A DNA stretch of 64,000 nucleotides from Phytophthora hibernalis. Taxonomy: Eukaryota > Oomycota > Peronosporomycetes > Peronosporales > Peronosporaceae. The translations under genes were made by a program, and so were the position numbers. The notes beneath the pieces are model-generated. The model ran no database searches. It was not told where the DNA came from and saw only the letters and a list, made by a program, of their open reading frames with translations. Positions 47,048 to 57,354 of this stretch are shown here, in pieces (within the stretch, counting starts at the first letter, position 1; every line of letters begins with the position of its first letter). The stretch covers positions 1,955,485 to 2,019,484 of the forward strand of contig JAAKBF010000007.1 of assembly GCA_012656075.1 (NCBI GenBank), given 5' to 3'.

Positions 47048-47104
47048 TTGGTCAGTTCTACATGGCTGCTTAAGAAATAAGCGTCTAACGTTACCGGGCT
47101 TGTT

Positions 47105-47219
47105 CAAGATAATTGGTGACGATGTCGGCTTTGACGCCACAGCAAAACCCGTCATGCTACAGAAGTTCTGCATAGGCATTGTTCTGTAACAGAACAATGC
47201 CCCGTCATCCTTGGGATGA
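47105..47219. repeat. Left part of duplicated RxLR upstream segment
   Basis: GACGATGTCGGCTTT..GCCACAGCAAAACC and CCCCGTCATCCTTGGGATGA match 44581-44643. The duplicate is interrupted at 47220 by the retrotransposon and resumes at 53356. Confidence 0.88.
47175..47202. repeat. Near-perfect 27-base palindrome
   Basis: GGCATTGTTCTGT and ACAGAACAATGCC are perfect inverted 13-mers around a single central base. The sequence is absent from the paralogous upstream region at 44.6 kb. Confidence 0.9.
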
Positions 47220-47395
47220 TGGGGCATTCGTACGCACAGCGGTAAGAATAGAGGTTTCCTCGGTCGAAGGAGTACCAGCCAAGGAAAATCATAAGGCGAG
47301 GACGAGGGTCGGGGGGCTCGCGAAGGGCTCTGCCACCAGCAGTCCGAGACCACTGAGATCGCCAGTTCGCAAGTTTCCAGCTCCGAACACCACCA
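47220..47395 (+). repeat. Split direct repeat A1
   Basis: Begins TGGGGCATTCGTACGCACAG and matches 53036-53217 with about six substitutions and a 3-base indel. Confidence 0.93.
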
Positions 47396-47575
47396 ACCAA
47401 CGTAGCAGCTCGCTCAAGCTCTGCTCCCTGTCCTCTTTCCGCCACACCGACCTCGCCAACTGCATCGGCCGCCTCGCAACTCCGTTGTTCTCAACTTCCA
47501 CGCCCGACGCTCGACGAAGAAAAGGCACCACCGCGACCGCCTGAAGCCCTGCAAGAACTACCTCGCGCGAGTGGG

Positions 47576-48178
47576 GTGCCCGCATCGGGCGACCCGGAAC
47601 CAGACCAAGCGATGCCCACGGCTGCCACAGAACCACCGTCATTGCCAGCAACGTCGGCCGATGAAGTGATCGTTGTAGACGCCGACGATACCGCCCTTCC
47701 GGAAGCCGCAGCGACACCAGCTCGAGCTAGCCCTCGCATCGCAGCACGCAAGTCCTTGCGCCCGAAGAAGAAACGATCCAACATCATGATCACCGGCGCG
47801 GACATTGACGCAGCACGCAAGAAGAAACGACAGACGGGAACCCGCTTCCCTAAAGCAAAAACACCGGTCTCCAAAAGCTGTGCGACTATACTGGGCACAA
47901 ACGCATTGACTGCTGTCGGCCCACCATTACAGTCGGCTCCGGGTGAGAACATTTTGACGACGAACCCACCACGGAGTACGGCCCCGTCAGCCACGCCGCA
48001 GCGTGCGCTCCTCCGGACAGGTGCAGCAACCGATGCAGTCGGTCCAGAAGCTTGTCCGCCGGTTGCCAGCGTACAAACCCCAGTCGTACCGGACGCGGCT
48101 ACTTCGCTGGCGACATACTCGCACGCTCATGTCGAACGAGACCCAAGCTCAGCGCCGGCGTCGTTCAACCTCGACTAG
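47576..48178 (+). CDS. Retrotransposon gag-like ORF, N-terminal part
   Basis: About 200 residues, Pro/Ala/Ser-rich with a basic patch (SPRIAARKSLRPKKKRSN; DAARKKKRQTG). The frame opens with a non-ATG codon (GTG), so the true start is uncertain. It is probably the disordered N-terminal part of the element's Gag. No domain recognised; assignment is by position. Confidence 0.5.
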   Translation: MPASGDPEPDQAMPTAATEPPSLPATSADEVIVVDADDTALPEAAATPARASPRIAARKSLRPKKKRSNIMITGADIDAARKKKRQTGTRFPKAKTPVSKSCATILGTNALTAVGPPLQSAPGENILTTNPPRSTAPSATPQRALLRTGAATDAVGPEACPPVASVQTPVVPDAATSLATYSHAHVERDPSSAPASFNLD

Positions 48179-48240
48179 TTTATGGCAGGCTTTGACACGG
48201 CCACAGTCACACCATCGACTCGACCGACGCAGCAACTTGC

Positions 48241-49513
48241 TTGCCAACTGGGCAGTCTCTGGAATCTAAAGTCGACCAACTGTTTGACATGTTAGTGGAG
48301 CTACGACAGCAAATACAGCACAACCGTGAACATATCGAGCCCGCGCAGCAGTTTGTGACAACCCAGAACGATATCCGTCCCAATGTCGTGTCAGGGCCAG
48401 TCAACCACGAACCTCCTGTACCAGCAGTGGCTACTCGAGGACCAGCAACACCGACACCCTCCAATCGGAAACCCGGTTGATGTGCCGCCACTGGCCACGC
48501 TACGCCAGCTTTCCGCAAGGGTGAAGGGAGAGTACTATCCGTCGCAAGCCCACCAGCTCGCAGCTCACCGCCTATATAAGATGCTGAACACGACATCAGG
48601 TGCGTACACCTCGCCCATGTCTTTTGTACTACAACTTCGTGAGCTCGACTGCATGCGGTTCGAGGTCAACCCCGCGGTTTTGATGGCCGTCTACAGCGCG
48701 CGGCTGGGCAACCGTGGTCTAACGATAATGCACTTTAAGCCATTGCCGGAGATGGAGCACTTGCGCCGCGGATCAATGAACGTGAACTTTGCTGCTGATT
48801 TCGGAGCGGCAACGACACTGCCAACAGCATCGCCAAGCTGTGACACTTACGAAGACTTACTTGCGGCGCTCAGCGGCCTCATCTCTTTTGGAGACAACCT
48901 GTTCTTTGACCACGCGCGTCGGCTATCGTCTCGCCTAAAGCGCTTCGTGCTCGCCAACATGGAGCGCGACGCCAACACTCCAGAGCGAGTCACGCTCACA
49001 CTACTCTATGTCAACCACTTTCTCGGGCGAGCGATGTCGCACCTACTGGAGGACTCGCCCGAATGGTGGCGTAATTTTTGTGAGGCCATGCGGGCCATTG
49101 GCTACCACGCAGCAGAGTGGCAATCGGCGCTCAACGGTCTTGCCCTTCGATTAGCGACCCAACAACACCAACAAAATCTACCAGAACCTGAGCGGAACCC
49201 CAGAGCTCCAAGTAATGCTCCGCGGCGCGGCCCGCTGGTAGAGTACATATCATGCCCGAACATCTTCGCCGACAAATACCCCGGGACAGCAGCGGTCGTG
49301 AGCCGTGTTTGCGCTTCCTTGGAGGTGGTATGTGCTACGGTGGTAGCACCGACCGCTGCGCGCATGAGAAGCGGACGCACAGATGGACAGCCCGCCTCCA
49401 ACGCGACCTCGAGGAGTTCATCAACCGCCATTACGGACCAGTCCGACGCCAGGAGAATCGCCAACGGCGTCAGTGAGGATGAGGTCGTGTTGGCTCGCCT
49501 TCACTTCGGATAA
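48241..49513 (+). CDS. Retrotransposon gag-like region with Cys/His cluster
   Basis: Two overlapping frames: 48241-48480 (a coiled coil, SKVDQLFDMLVELRQQIQHN) and 48383-49513 (376 residues). The larger has an alpha-helical capsid-like region (DTYEDLLAALSGLISFGDNL; PEWWRNFCEAMRAIGYHAAE) that resembles Gag of DIRS/Ngaro elements. In a shifted frame at about 49250-49400 lies CLRFLGGGMCYGG...RCAHEKRTHRW, a Cys/His nucleic-acid-binding cluster also typical of these Gags. The frame switching suggests one original ORF that has decayed or contains sequence errors. Confidence 0.6.
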
Positions 49514-49928
49514 CCAGCAGTAAGTGTCAATACACACTCAATGCACACTCTTCTGCTACAGAGCCAATTTCTAACGTACGCGCGGCCCCGAGCCGTACAA
49601 TTGCACCGCCCTATGGCGTGCAACGACACATCAGTGCGAAGTCATACCAACGTAATGCATCGAACAAAGAGTCACCCTACGGAACCCCGCGAACCACAAC
49701 GCCAAAACATGTACTGTCGCCCCACGGCACTCACATCTCAGCGCCCCATGGCCTACAGGCGACATCAATCAATCCGAACGGGACCGACTCCACTATGGAT
49801 ATCAGGCAAACAATATCCCCCAAATCAGGGACTTACCGCTCCGAGAATACCGCGAGTGCCGGAAACAGGCACTGCACCGCCAATAGCGTACCACCAAGTA
49901 TACGCCAACACGCCGCGCCCCCTCGCCG

Positions 49929-51689
49929 GTGCAGACACGAAGGGACATTGAAGCCGCATCCCAGCGCTTTCAAATATGGGAGGCAATCCGCCTCGACCGC
50001 ATTAATCGCGCGTTACGCACGGTGAACCTGCATCTACCGTCCCGCTCACCACGAATCAACTCGGTTGCAAACTTATCGCAGCTTTCAGGGCTAGACAAGA
50101 CGCTTCAACGTACCTTGTCCGAGTTTATTAGACGCACTCGAATGCCTCTGCACGAGTTCGCCGAGATCCTACGTGAACAGACTACAGAGGACTATCGCCC
50201 GAACAAGTGCATGGTCTTGCTACCGTGTGTCAGGGATACAACCATTTGCCATGCTTGCTAGCCATTACTGTATCTGGTGTACGGGTACCTCTACGGGAAC
50301 CTTTGCCACCCCAACGGCATCGACCATCAAACCACAACTCAGCGAGTGAGCGATACAATGTGCTCATTAACAACATCCGTAAGGAACAAGACACCGGACG
50401 CCGCATTGTGGTCGACAAAGACATCTTAGAGATCTGGCCTGAAGTCCACATTAGCCCTTCGGTGTTATCGACAAGGGCGACGCTGACCCGCGGACGTCAG
50501 GCAGAGTGATACATGACGCATCATACCCGTCAATAAGTCCGTCAACGATCACACTGACCAGTCGGCGATATGCCAGCCTACGTATGAGCACTGTGATGCC
50601 ATCGCAGCGGAAGTCGTTCGTCAGCAACAGAACCACCCAGAGAGTGAGATCAACGTACTGGCAGGTGACGTGGCGTCGGCCTTTCGACATATATGCATCC
50701 ACAGCTGCTGTGTTCATCTCTTCGGCGGCCTTCTCGAACGTGATGATGCCCTTGTCATTGACATGTCAGCGGCGTTCGGGTGGTCGGGTCGCCAGGAAAT
50801 TACGGTGTTGTTGGCGGTGCGATCGCATACATACATCGTCATACCACCAATGCGATGAACCCTCAGGGATTCTTTAGCTATCATTGGGTTGACGATCACA
50901 TCAACATCGCGGCAGACATTGCGTCGAACTGTCAAGACACAGAGCAGTCTCTAAGACACGCAATTGTCACGGTCCTCGGCCCAACGGCAATCAACGAGAA
51001 CAAATTCACCGGGTGGTGCCCCCCAGAAAGCCCTGGGTCTCATCTTTGACTCTGGGGTTGGCACGGTCTCGATGCCAGCACCTAAGATCGCAAAGGCGGA
51101 TCGAATCGTCAGGTCCACCATTCAAGCACTCACGCTGCGCCGTTCCGAATATCGTTCACTCCTTGGATGCCTGCGCCACGTAGCCACGTGCATTCGCCCG
51201 GCACGAGCATTCCTGCAACGGCTACGGCAGCAGGAGCAACATCTGCACCGGTGGCAAACGGTTCCAGTCACACAGGGGATGCGCCAGGATCTGTTATGGT
51301 GGACTCATATCCTCCAGTCCCCAGTGCTCAACGGCGTACCGCTCTCGTACTTTAACGCCAATCCTGCTCCGGACATTATCGTGGAAATGGATGCATCTGA
51401 CAGTGGTTTGTGCGCACTCATACGAGCGGAAAAAGGCGCCTTAGTGTACACATTATCGGACGCCGAGCGCTGCCTTATCGATCAATCCAAGGATAACCCA
51501 ATGACTGGTTTTGACATCAATTATCGAGAGCTCCTGTCGTGTGCATTTGCGGCGTACACTTGGGGCTCTCAGACTCAAAACGTGGTTGTGCCCAACTTCC
51601 ACGGCATATCCACTTCCGCATCGATAACACGTCTGCGGTTAGCTGGCAATCTAAAATGTCATCGAAGAATCCCCGTGCACAGACACTAA
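49929..51689 (+). CDS. Reverse transcriptase and RNase H (frame-broken)
   Basis: Reads through several frames. The linker (IRRTRMPLHEFAEILREQT) leads to the RT: FGVIDKGD at about 50457, VLAGDVASAFRHI (first catalytic Asp) at about 50660, AFGWSGSPGNYG at about 50772, and YHWVDDHINIA (the YxDD-box equivalent, VDD) at about 50880. RNase H follows with IIVEMDASDSGLCALI at about 51377 and a second acidic segment. Motif spacing is that of DIRS/Ngaro polymerases. At least three shifts break the frame, so this copy is probably not able to make a full polymerase unless they are sequence errors. Confidence 0.8.
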
Positions 51690-51833
51690 TACGTCTGCTG
51701 AGTCTGTGGGAAACCGAGTGGAATTTACGGTTTTCATCCTCTCATGTCCCGGGTGTGGAAAATGTCATCGCAGATGCGGGCTCACGAAGTTCTAACAGTC
51801 TATCCAGCGCTAACTTGTACGCTTCTTTGACAA

Positions 51834-52907
51834 TTGGTTGGTCACAGGTCACACCGACCATCGATACAACGGGGTTGGAGAAGATTTGGCGTTCTATCTC
51901 CGCGCGCATTCTGTCGCGACTACAACTTACGAGCAATACATCTCCTCCTTAAAGAAGTGGTTCGTCTGGTGCTCTCGTCGAGGAATTTCTCCAACTCCCC
52001 TGCAGACACCACCATTCAGCACATCACCGATTTCGTGCTGCTGGGTTTTCTTGAGGGCTATGGTTCTGGGCAGCCCGTGCGCAGCTCCACCATATCAGCT
52101 ACGCTCACTGGGATCCGTCACTTCTTCACCGCAGCGGGTCTCACCTTCCCGAGCGGCCATCCACAGATTCGCATTGTACTCAAAGGCATTCGCCGCCTCG
52201 ACAGTCCCGTCCAACATAAGGCCCCTGTCTTCGTTCAGATACTCGAGCTTTGCCACAAGTCGCTCAACATGGCGAAGCCTGCAGACCAAGCTCTTTGGGG
52301 GATTCTGTGTCTGGCCTTCTTCTTCCTACTACGACGCTCTGAAATCGCCTCTTTGGGAAGCAAAACGTTTGCGTGGTTTGCCTTGAAGGCTCAAGACATC
52401 GCGATTCTCGATCGACACGGCAACACGACAACAAGAGCATGGAAGTCAGCTTCAGTACACATCCGGCTTACCGGATCAAAGACAAATCAGCAGGGCGAGC
52501 CAACTCTTCGGGTCCTCAACCGCTCAGGCCATCGCACTCTATGTCCTGTATTTGGGGCTCTGTGCCTTCTCAAGGCAAGAAAGCATCTAACTTTCGACAT
52601 ACCGGCGGCTGTGTTCATGAGCAACCACGGAGTTCCAACATGCGTGTCGTCCGAGAGAGTATCACGAGCTATTCGACTCGCGGCAGCTCGCGCTGGCAAC
52701 AATCCGAAGGCATACAGCTCGCACTCGCTCAGATCAGGCGGCGCGACTCACATGTACCGCACCGGAGTCGACACACTGACGATACAGTTCCACGGTCGCT
52801 GGGCATCAGACACGTTCAAACAGTACACGAGACTATGCAAGGACTTGGTGTCAACACTAGCCTACAAGATCGTCAGCGGGTCCAAGTTCCTACACAACCT
52901 CCAGTGA
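51834..52907 (+). CDS. Tyrosine recombinase of the retrotransposon
   Basis: 357 residues, uninterrupted frame. It has a helical core-binding domain (TTIQHITDFVLLGFLEG; SSTISATLTGIRHFFTAAG), then a catalytic domain with the Arg-His-Arg-Tyr residues visible in LLRRSEIASL, HSLRSGGATH and HGRWASDTFKQYTR. This enzyme integrates a circular DNA intermediate, replacing the DDE integrase of LTR elements. The frame ends 28 bases before B1. Confidence 0.9.
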   Translation: MVGHRSHRPSIQRGWRRFGVLSPRAFCRDYNLRAIHLLLKEVVRLVLSSRNFSNSPADTTIQHITDFVLLGFLEGYGSGQPVRSSTISATLTGIRHFFTAAGLTFPSGHPQIRIVLKGIRRLDSPVQHKAPVFVQILELCHKSLNMAKPADQALWGILCLAFFFLLRRSEIASLGSKTFAWFALKAQDIAILDRHGNTTTRAWKSASVHIRLTGSKTNQQGEPTLRVLNRSGHRTLCPVFGALCLLKARKHLTFDIPAAVFMSNHGVPTCVSSERVSRAIRLAAARAGNNPKAYSSHSLRSGGATHMYRTGVDTLTIQFHGRWASDTFKQYTRLCKDLVSTLAYKIVSGSKFLHNLQ

Positions 52908-52934
52908 AGAACCACAATGCCGACCTGACACAAG

Positions 52935-53035
52935 GGGTCAACTCATCATTTCAAGGATTACGTTGCAAGTCACCATCGTGATCTACCCTGTAATACATTT
53001 CGCTGCGTGCCCCTACGACTGTCTACAAGAGGAAA
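52935..53035 (+). repeat. Split direct repeat B1
   Basis: GGGTCAACTCATC...TACAAGAGGAAA; about four differences and a 1-base indel from 53255-53355. Confidence 0.93.
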
Positions 53036-53217
53036 TGGGGCATTCGTACGCACAGCGGTAAGAATAGAGGTTTCCTCGGTCGAAGGAGTTTCAGCCAAGG
53101 AAAATCATAAGGCGACGAGGACGAGGGTCGGGGAGCTCGCGAAGGGCTCTGCCACCAGCAGTCTGAGACCACTGAGATCGCCAGTTCGCAAGTTTCCAGC
53201 TCCGAGCACCCACCACA
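53036..53217 (+). repeat. Split direct repeat A2
   Basis: Copy of A1, abutting B1 directly. Confidence 0.93.
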
Positions 53218-53254
53218 TCACTCGCTTATAGTAGATATAAGTACAGTACCGGTA

Positions 53255-53355
53255 GGGTCAACTCATCCTTTCAAGGATTACGTTGCAGGTCACCATCGTG
53301 ATCTACCCCTGTAATACATTTCGCTGCGTGCCTTACGACTGTCTACAAGAGGAAA
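53255..53355 (+). repeat. Split direct repeat B2 (right end of element)
   Basis: Copy of B1. It is followed by CGGGTATTGCTGCTTTCC, the resumption of the duplicated RxLR upstream sequence. Confidence 0.93.
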
Positions 53356-53892
53356 CGGGTATTGCTGCTTTCCAGGCAAATCTCGAAAAACATCACCGAT
53401 TGAGGAAGTTCCTTTTCGCGACCAGTTCCCGATTTCCTCTTCGCCACTCAAGTCTCTGGTTTTCAATCTACTCCGCAACACGTTCGTGGCGATTGCGGTG
53501 GTCTTGCTTGCAGTAAGCGATGCCTCGGAGACAAAAATCTCGGCCATGACTTCGTCCGATTCGGTGCTACCAACTCGCTCGCTAGTCGATGGCGATAGTG
53601 CCAGCGAGCGATTTCTGAGGGTAACAATACCAAAGAGTTTGCTACGGGCGATGAAGACGGCGAGGAGTGGCGTTGGGCCCCCTCGTTGCTTACAAATGCT
53701 GCAGATGACGTGCCAACGGTTCTATTCAAGGTCTTGAGAAGATTCAGCAACCCTCCCGGTCGGTTGGCTGAAAGACTCAATATCGGAAGCCCAGGAACGC
53801 CCATCATCTTCAACAAGCTCTACGAGAAGTACACCGCTTGGTACGGGAAACAGACAGTGGCTGACATGATTTTTGTAAGCAAACAAGGTTAG
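53356..53892 (+). pseudogene. Second RxLR effector copy, degenerate
   Basis: Closely similar to 44645-45161 over upstream and coding parts. Three defects are visible. The ATG of the first copy is replaced by unrelated bases (53458-53467), leaving only an internal frame. The frame shifts just after the RxLR box, where a GGGG run has become GGG (about 53618). The EER box is altered by substitution, and other substitutions are scattered. The 3' half (53686-53892) is open and ends in a different tail from copy one. The shift could be a sequence error, but the missing start codon and the retrotransposon in its promoter region argue that the copy is inactive. Confidence 0.85.
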
Positions 53893-55150
53893 GATCACAA
53901 AATGAAACGCATTTGTTGACCAACAGTCTGATTTTCAGGCCGTGCGCTAGCGCCTGAAATTTAATGAAAAATGGGTAATTGATTTAAAAACACGTACTGG
54001 CATCATGTTTCTACAGGTGGATTTTTCTGAGGCTTTCAGCGCGTTTGCGGAGGCTGAACGCTTACAGCCTTGGCCCTCGCGTGCCCCTGGAGGCGTAGCT
54101 TCCATGCCAAATGTGTTAAAAGTAGAAGAGCGGGTTTTAACATTGATTGTGGTGGGGAGACGAACATGAGAAGCGGTGAATTGTATTTTGGTTTCACCGT
54201 GGAAGATACTCACTCAGGTTGATACATATCCGCGGAGGGGCCTGTCAGTTGAGTACATGTAGCTTCCTACTTTGCTTCAGTCGCAGCTGTAATTGGTAGT
54301 CTTGAGCATGTTCAGATTCTGGCCTCTGGGTACGCTACAATATAGCGATGTGGGTGCCGGTAAAGTGTTTTTGTCCAGCCACTGCGATGGAGTACCGGTT
54401 TCTATTGTTATAATTGGAAGGAAACTTTCTGAATGTTGAACGAGCACGCCACAGGCAACACGCAGCTGCTTGACTTGTTCTCGCTAAGCTTAAATATTAG
54501 TGATTGGAGTAAGTTTGGCTCATGTTGAAGAGAGGAGTCTAATTTGTCAGTTCTTGAGGGTTTATTAGATTTGGAGATGAGCTGTTGAGCTGGTGCTGTT
54601 GTTGATTTTTGTGATTTTTGACATATATGCTTTTTGAGCTGAAAATCGGATCACTGATACAATCTGAAAAAATTCCAGAGAACTGCCGTAAAGCTCGGAT
54701 TCAGTTTGACATACCGATTCAAAGCGACAGTGGCAAAAACTGATATCAAATATTTTGAAATGACTTGGAAATTGCATGAAGTGCTATTTTTTTCATCGTA
54801 CAAACTAAAACAAAATTGTTATAGAATTTTGAAAACTTTTACCACTGTCTCATTAAATCCGAAATATACGGTAAAAGCCGTCTTTAGAAAGATCTGTCTA
54901 CTTGTTGTTCGAAGTCTGCAAAACTTTGTTTGTTGCCATGCGGTTGTCCGGGCTTTCAGTAACATGGTCGAGGTGGACCGGGAGACCTGACCCTCCTACG
55001 CGACTGACTGGAGTTCATCCCCGCCTGCGCGAGTGTGTAACGTTAGGTCATTATTTACTCGGTGGGTTGGAAACGGAGCGTTACCAAAGTGGATTTATTC
55101 TTTTTATAATTAAAATTATAGCCATATAAGTTTTTAAGCAAAAATGGTAT
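53893..55150. other. AT-rich gene-poor spacer
   Basis: No gene recognised. 54520-55150 is markedly AT-rich. It holds the left arm of an inverted repeat (54173-54291). Confidence 0.5.
54173..54291 (-). repeat. Inverted-repeat arm, left
   Basis: Reverse complement of 62222-62348 with about 85-90% identity by eye (shared blocks: ATATCCGCGGAGGGGCCTGT; GTACATGTAGCTTCCTACTT). Read outward, both arms open a frame starting M(S/T)IFH(G/D)ETKIQFT. Confidence 0.88.
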
Positions 55151-55179
55151 GAATGTATTTACGAAATATCTAAAGCAAG

Positions 55180-56305
55180 TAACCATCTACATTGATAGCA
55201 AACAATGAGTCACTGCGCACAAGCACCACCACCTTTTCAGGATTCTCCACACTGTAGCCGAACGTCGACACTAGCTTGTAGTCTGTGCTGACGGTCTTGA
55301 CCTGGATGTTTCAGTTTGGACGCAGAATAGATTTCCAGCTCTCCCGGATCGACACCACCGGTTCTGATCGACTCCAGGTACGACGTATCAACCAGTCCTT
55401 CTAAATTCCCCTGCGAGGCCATGTAGTCACAAAGGTCAGCGATGAAGTCATCTCGCACTGTACCTAGGCCGTGAATGAGGCATGAAAAAGACTTGCGTGC
55501 TCATCGTCTGGGAGGTACCATTCCGATGCTGCAGGGCAAATCTGCTCACGGTCATCTGACTGCTTCAGAAGATGCTGATAGGACAGGTTCTATCGACAAG
55601 TAGCTAGGATTTACCGGAGAGATGCGTGCAGCTTCTGTTTGTTGAACTTCTCCTTCGATACCTGGCCGGACAGTTGGAATGCCTTCTTGATGTCGTCTGG
55701 AGTGCGTGTCATCATTCAGTCGAAAGTCCACTGCCCAACAGCATTGTAGCTTGGTACCTTGGGGTTTCCTGCTCGCGTCTGCATCGCTGGGCACTGAAGC
55801 ACACTACCGATGTACGCGTCGTACTTGTCCCTGTAGTACGTATGGAGCTGCCGTTCAAGGCAAAATCGAGCGGCTGCAAAATTTGGTGAGATTAGGCGGA
55901 TAATCACCACGAAGATGTTGTACCGCTCCAGTTGGCATGGCCTCATGAGTTTGACGAGGCACGCGTAGGCGTCAATCAGGTAGAGCACTGACTCGCGGTA
56001 GAGCTGGGTTTCTTTGAGGCTGCATATGACTTCTTGGCATCGTCCAGCAATACCTCGTCTCTGAACATGCCCGTGCGATTCACACACCTTCTGGCACAGT
56101 GGCCTTGTTCTTCAACTTCGAGAAGAGAAGGCGCGGAGGCAGCATCGTACCGTCGGTGGTGACCGAGAAGGTGGCCGTAAACCGCTTGTGACTTGTTCCC
56201 CCTTCCGTAGTAGTACTTTACGCGAACCTCTCGTGGAGATGGTCGTTTTGTTTTGTTTCGTTTCTCAGTAAGGTCATTTAGCTGTAGATCTACTTCTAAC
56301 GACAT
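55180..56305 (-). pseudogene. Degenerate ORF cluster, possibly a piggyBac-like transposase
   Basis: Broken minus-strand frames show protein-like sequence. At 56305-55976, VRVKYYYGRGNKSQAVYGHL is followed by CVNRTGMFRDEVLLDDAKKS, which recalls the 'GTxRxNRxGxP...' segment of piggyBac-type (DDE_Tnp_1_7) transposases. Further fragments lie at 55889-55716, at 55720-55617 (DDIKKAFQLSGQVSKEKFNK), at 55458-55300 (MRDDFIADLCDYMASQGNLE) and at 55300-55180 (YKLVSTFGYSVENPEKVVVL, ending in a stop). Whether these all belong to one gene is unclear. The transposase reading is tentative. Confidence 0.4.
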
Positions 56306-56309
56306 CCTA

Positions 56310-57354
56310 TGTCATCTGCCGGTTGCATCTTTATCATTCAGCATTTTCGGTTCTCGCTTGACACGCCGTCGCTCCACGATCCCCATCGCCTTTCTCTAAG
56401 GGCCGGCGAGTGCACCCCAGTTGGATGTGCTAATCCATATCCTTGTGATCAATGCGCGAAGTGCCTTCAGTTAGCTCGAGTACCCTCTTCCATCAGTCCA
56501 TAGTTTCCCAGCAGCCCCAAAGCTGCTTTGGCAACTCGTCATCGTGTCCATCACCTGGTTTGCCAACCAGTCGCCCATTTTGTTAACCCCAGCGCGAAGT
56601 CTTTTGAGTGCCACCGTTTACCGAAACCCTGTACACGATAAGTTTTATCCCCAGGATCGGTTCCTATAGTAATATGTATATTAGGAAACATATATCGGTC
56701 AAAGCCCCTAACCCGTACTAACCAAGCCACCGCTATCGTGTATTAAACTTGGAAACGTGTATACCAGATACACCTTTATGACCGAATAGTGTACAACTCG
56801 TGCAAAGACGACGCAAATACAAACCATTAGAGAGAAGACGGTCCATGCAAATGTTGAAATTTAGAGGTTGAGTACATATGGCTATCAGCCGCCTAGTAAC
56901 ATACTCAAAGCAAATCAACTAAAGAGCGGGTGGAGATACGGCTGCGTTATTCCGTCTTTCGGCGGGTGCGCTTTCGTTGTTGATCATGCCCGTGGCATCA
57001 CCCGATTCCTGTGATGAAGTCTCTATACCTGTAGCGATAGCAGCATCACATCTTATAGGCGTTCGGCTGCAGACATTGCGCTTCTCCTATAAATCAAGAT
57101 ACTCTTTCTCCAGTGTTTGTACCAGACATCGACACACGTCGCTGGCGCCCCTGACTCGTGTGTTTAATTTTGTTGCAAAGGAACACCCGCACGACGTACG
57201 TGCTCTTTGCCCCTGTCTTGGTCTTTGACCCCGTGGCTCAAACAGTACCGAGCAAACCCATCAGACGTGTGGCCCGCGCTTCCTGGCAAACCGGCGCAGA
57301 ATTTCTCCACTTGATGCCTTCCTCATTCGGCATTTGACGCTGCGCTGCGAAACG
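56310..57354. other. Intergenic, upstream of ABC transporter
   Basis: No gene recognised; presumed promoter in the last few hundred bases. Confidence 0.45.

Larger units (their letters stand above)
47220..53355 (+). mobile_element. Ngaro-type tyrosine-recombinase retrotransposon
   Basis: 6,136 bases. The order of repeats is A1 (47220 to about 47395), coding region, B1 (about 52935-53035), A2 (53036 to about 53217), B2 (about 53255-53355). This is the split-direct-repeat plan known for Ngaro/PAT elements, not the inverted repeats of DIRS1. Coding content in order: gag-like frames with a Cys/His cluster, reverse transcriptase, RNase H, tyrosine recombinase. B1 and B2 both end TACAAGAGGAAA, and A1 and A2 both begin TGGGGCATTCG, so the ends are exact. 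The target reads GGATGA|CGGGT without duplication, as expected for recombinase-mediated insertion. A1 and A2 are about 96-97% identical by eye. Several internal frames are broken. Confidence 0.93.

Noticed and set aside
47220..53355. LTR retrotransposon interpretation of the direct repeats
   Set aside because: No protease or DDE integrase; repeats are split (A1, B1-A2-B2), a tyrosine recombinase is present and no target duplication is seen.
47220..53355. DIRS1-type element
   Set aside because: The termini are direct, not inverted, repeats.
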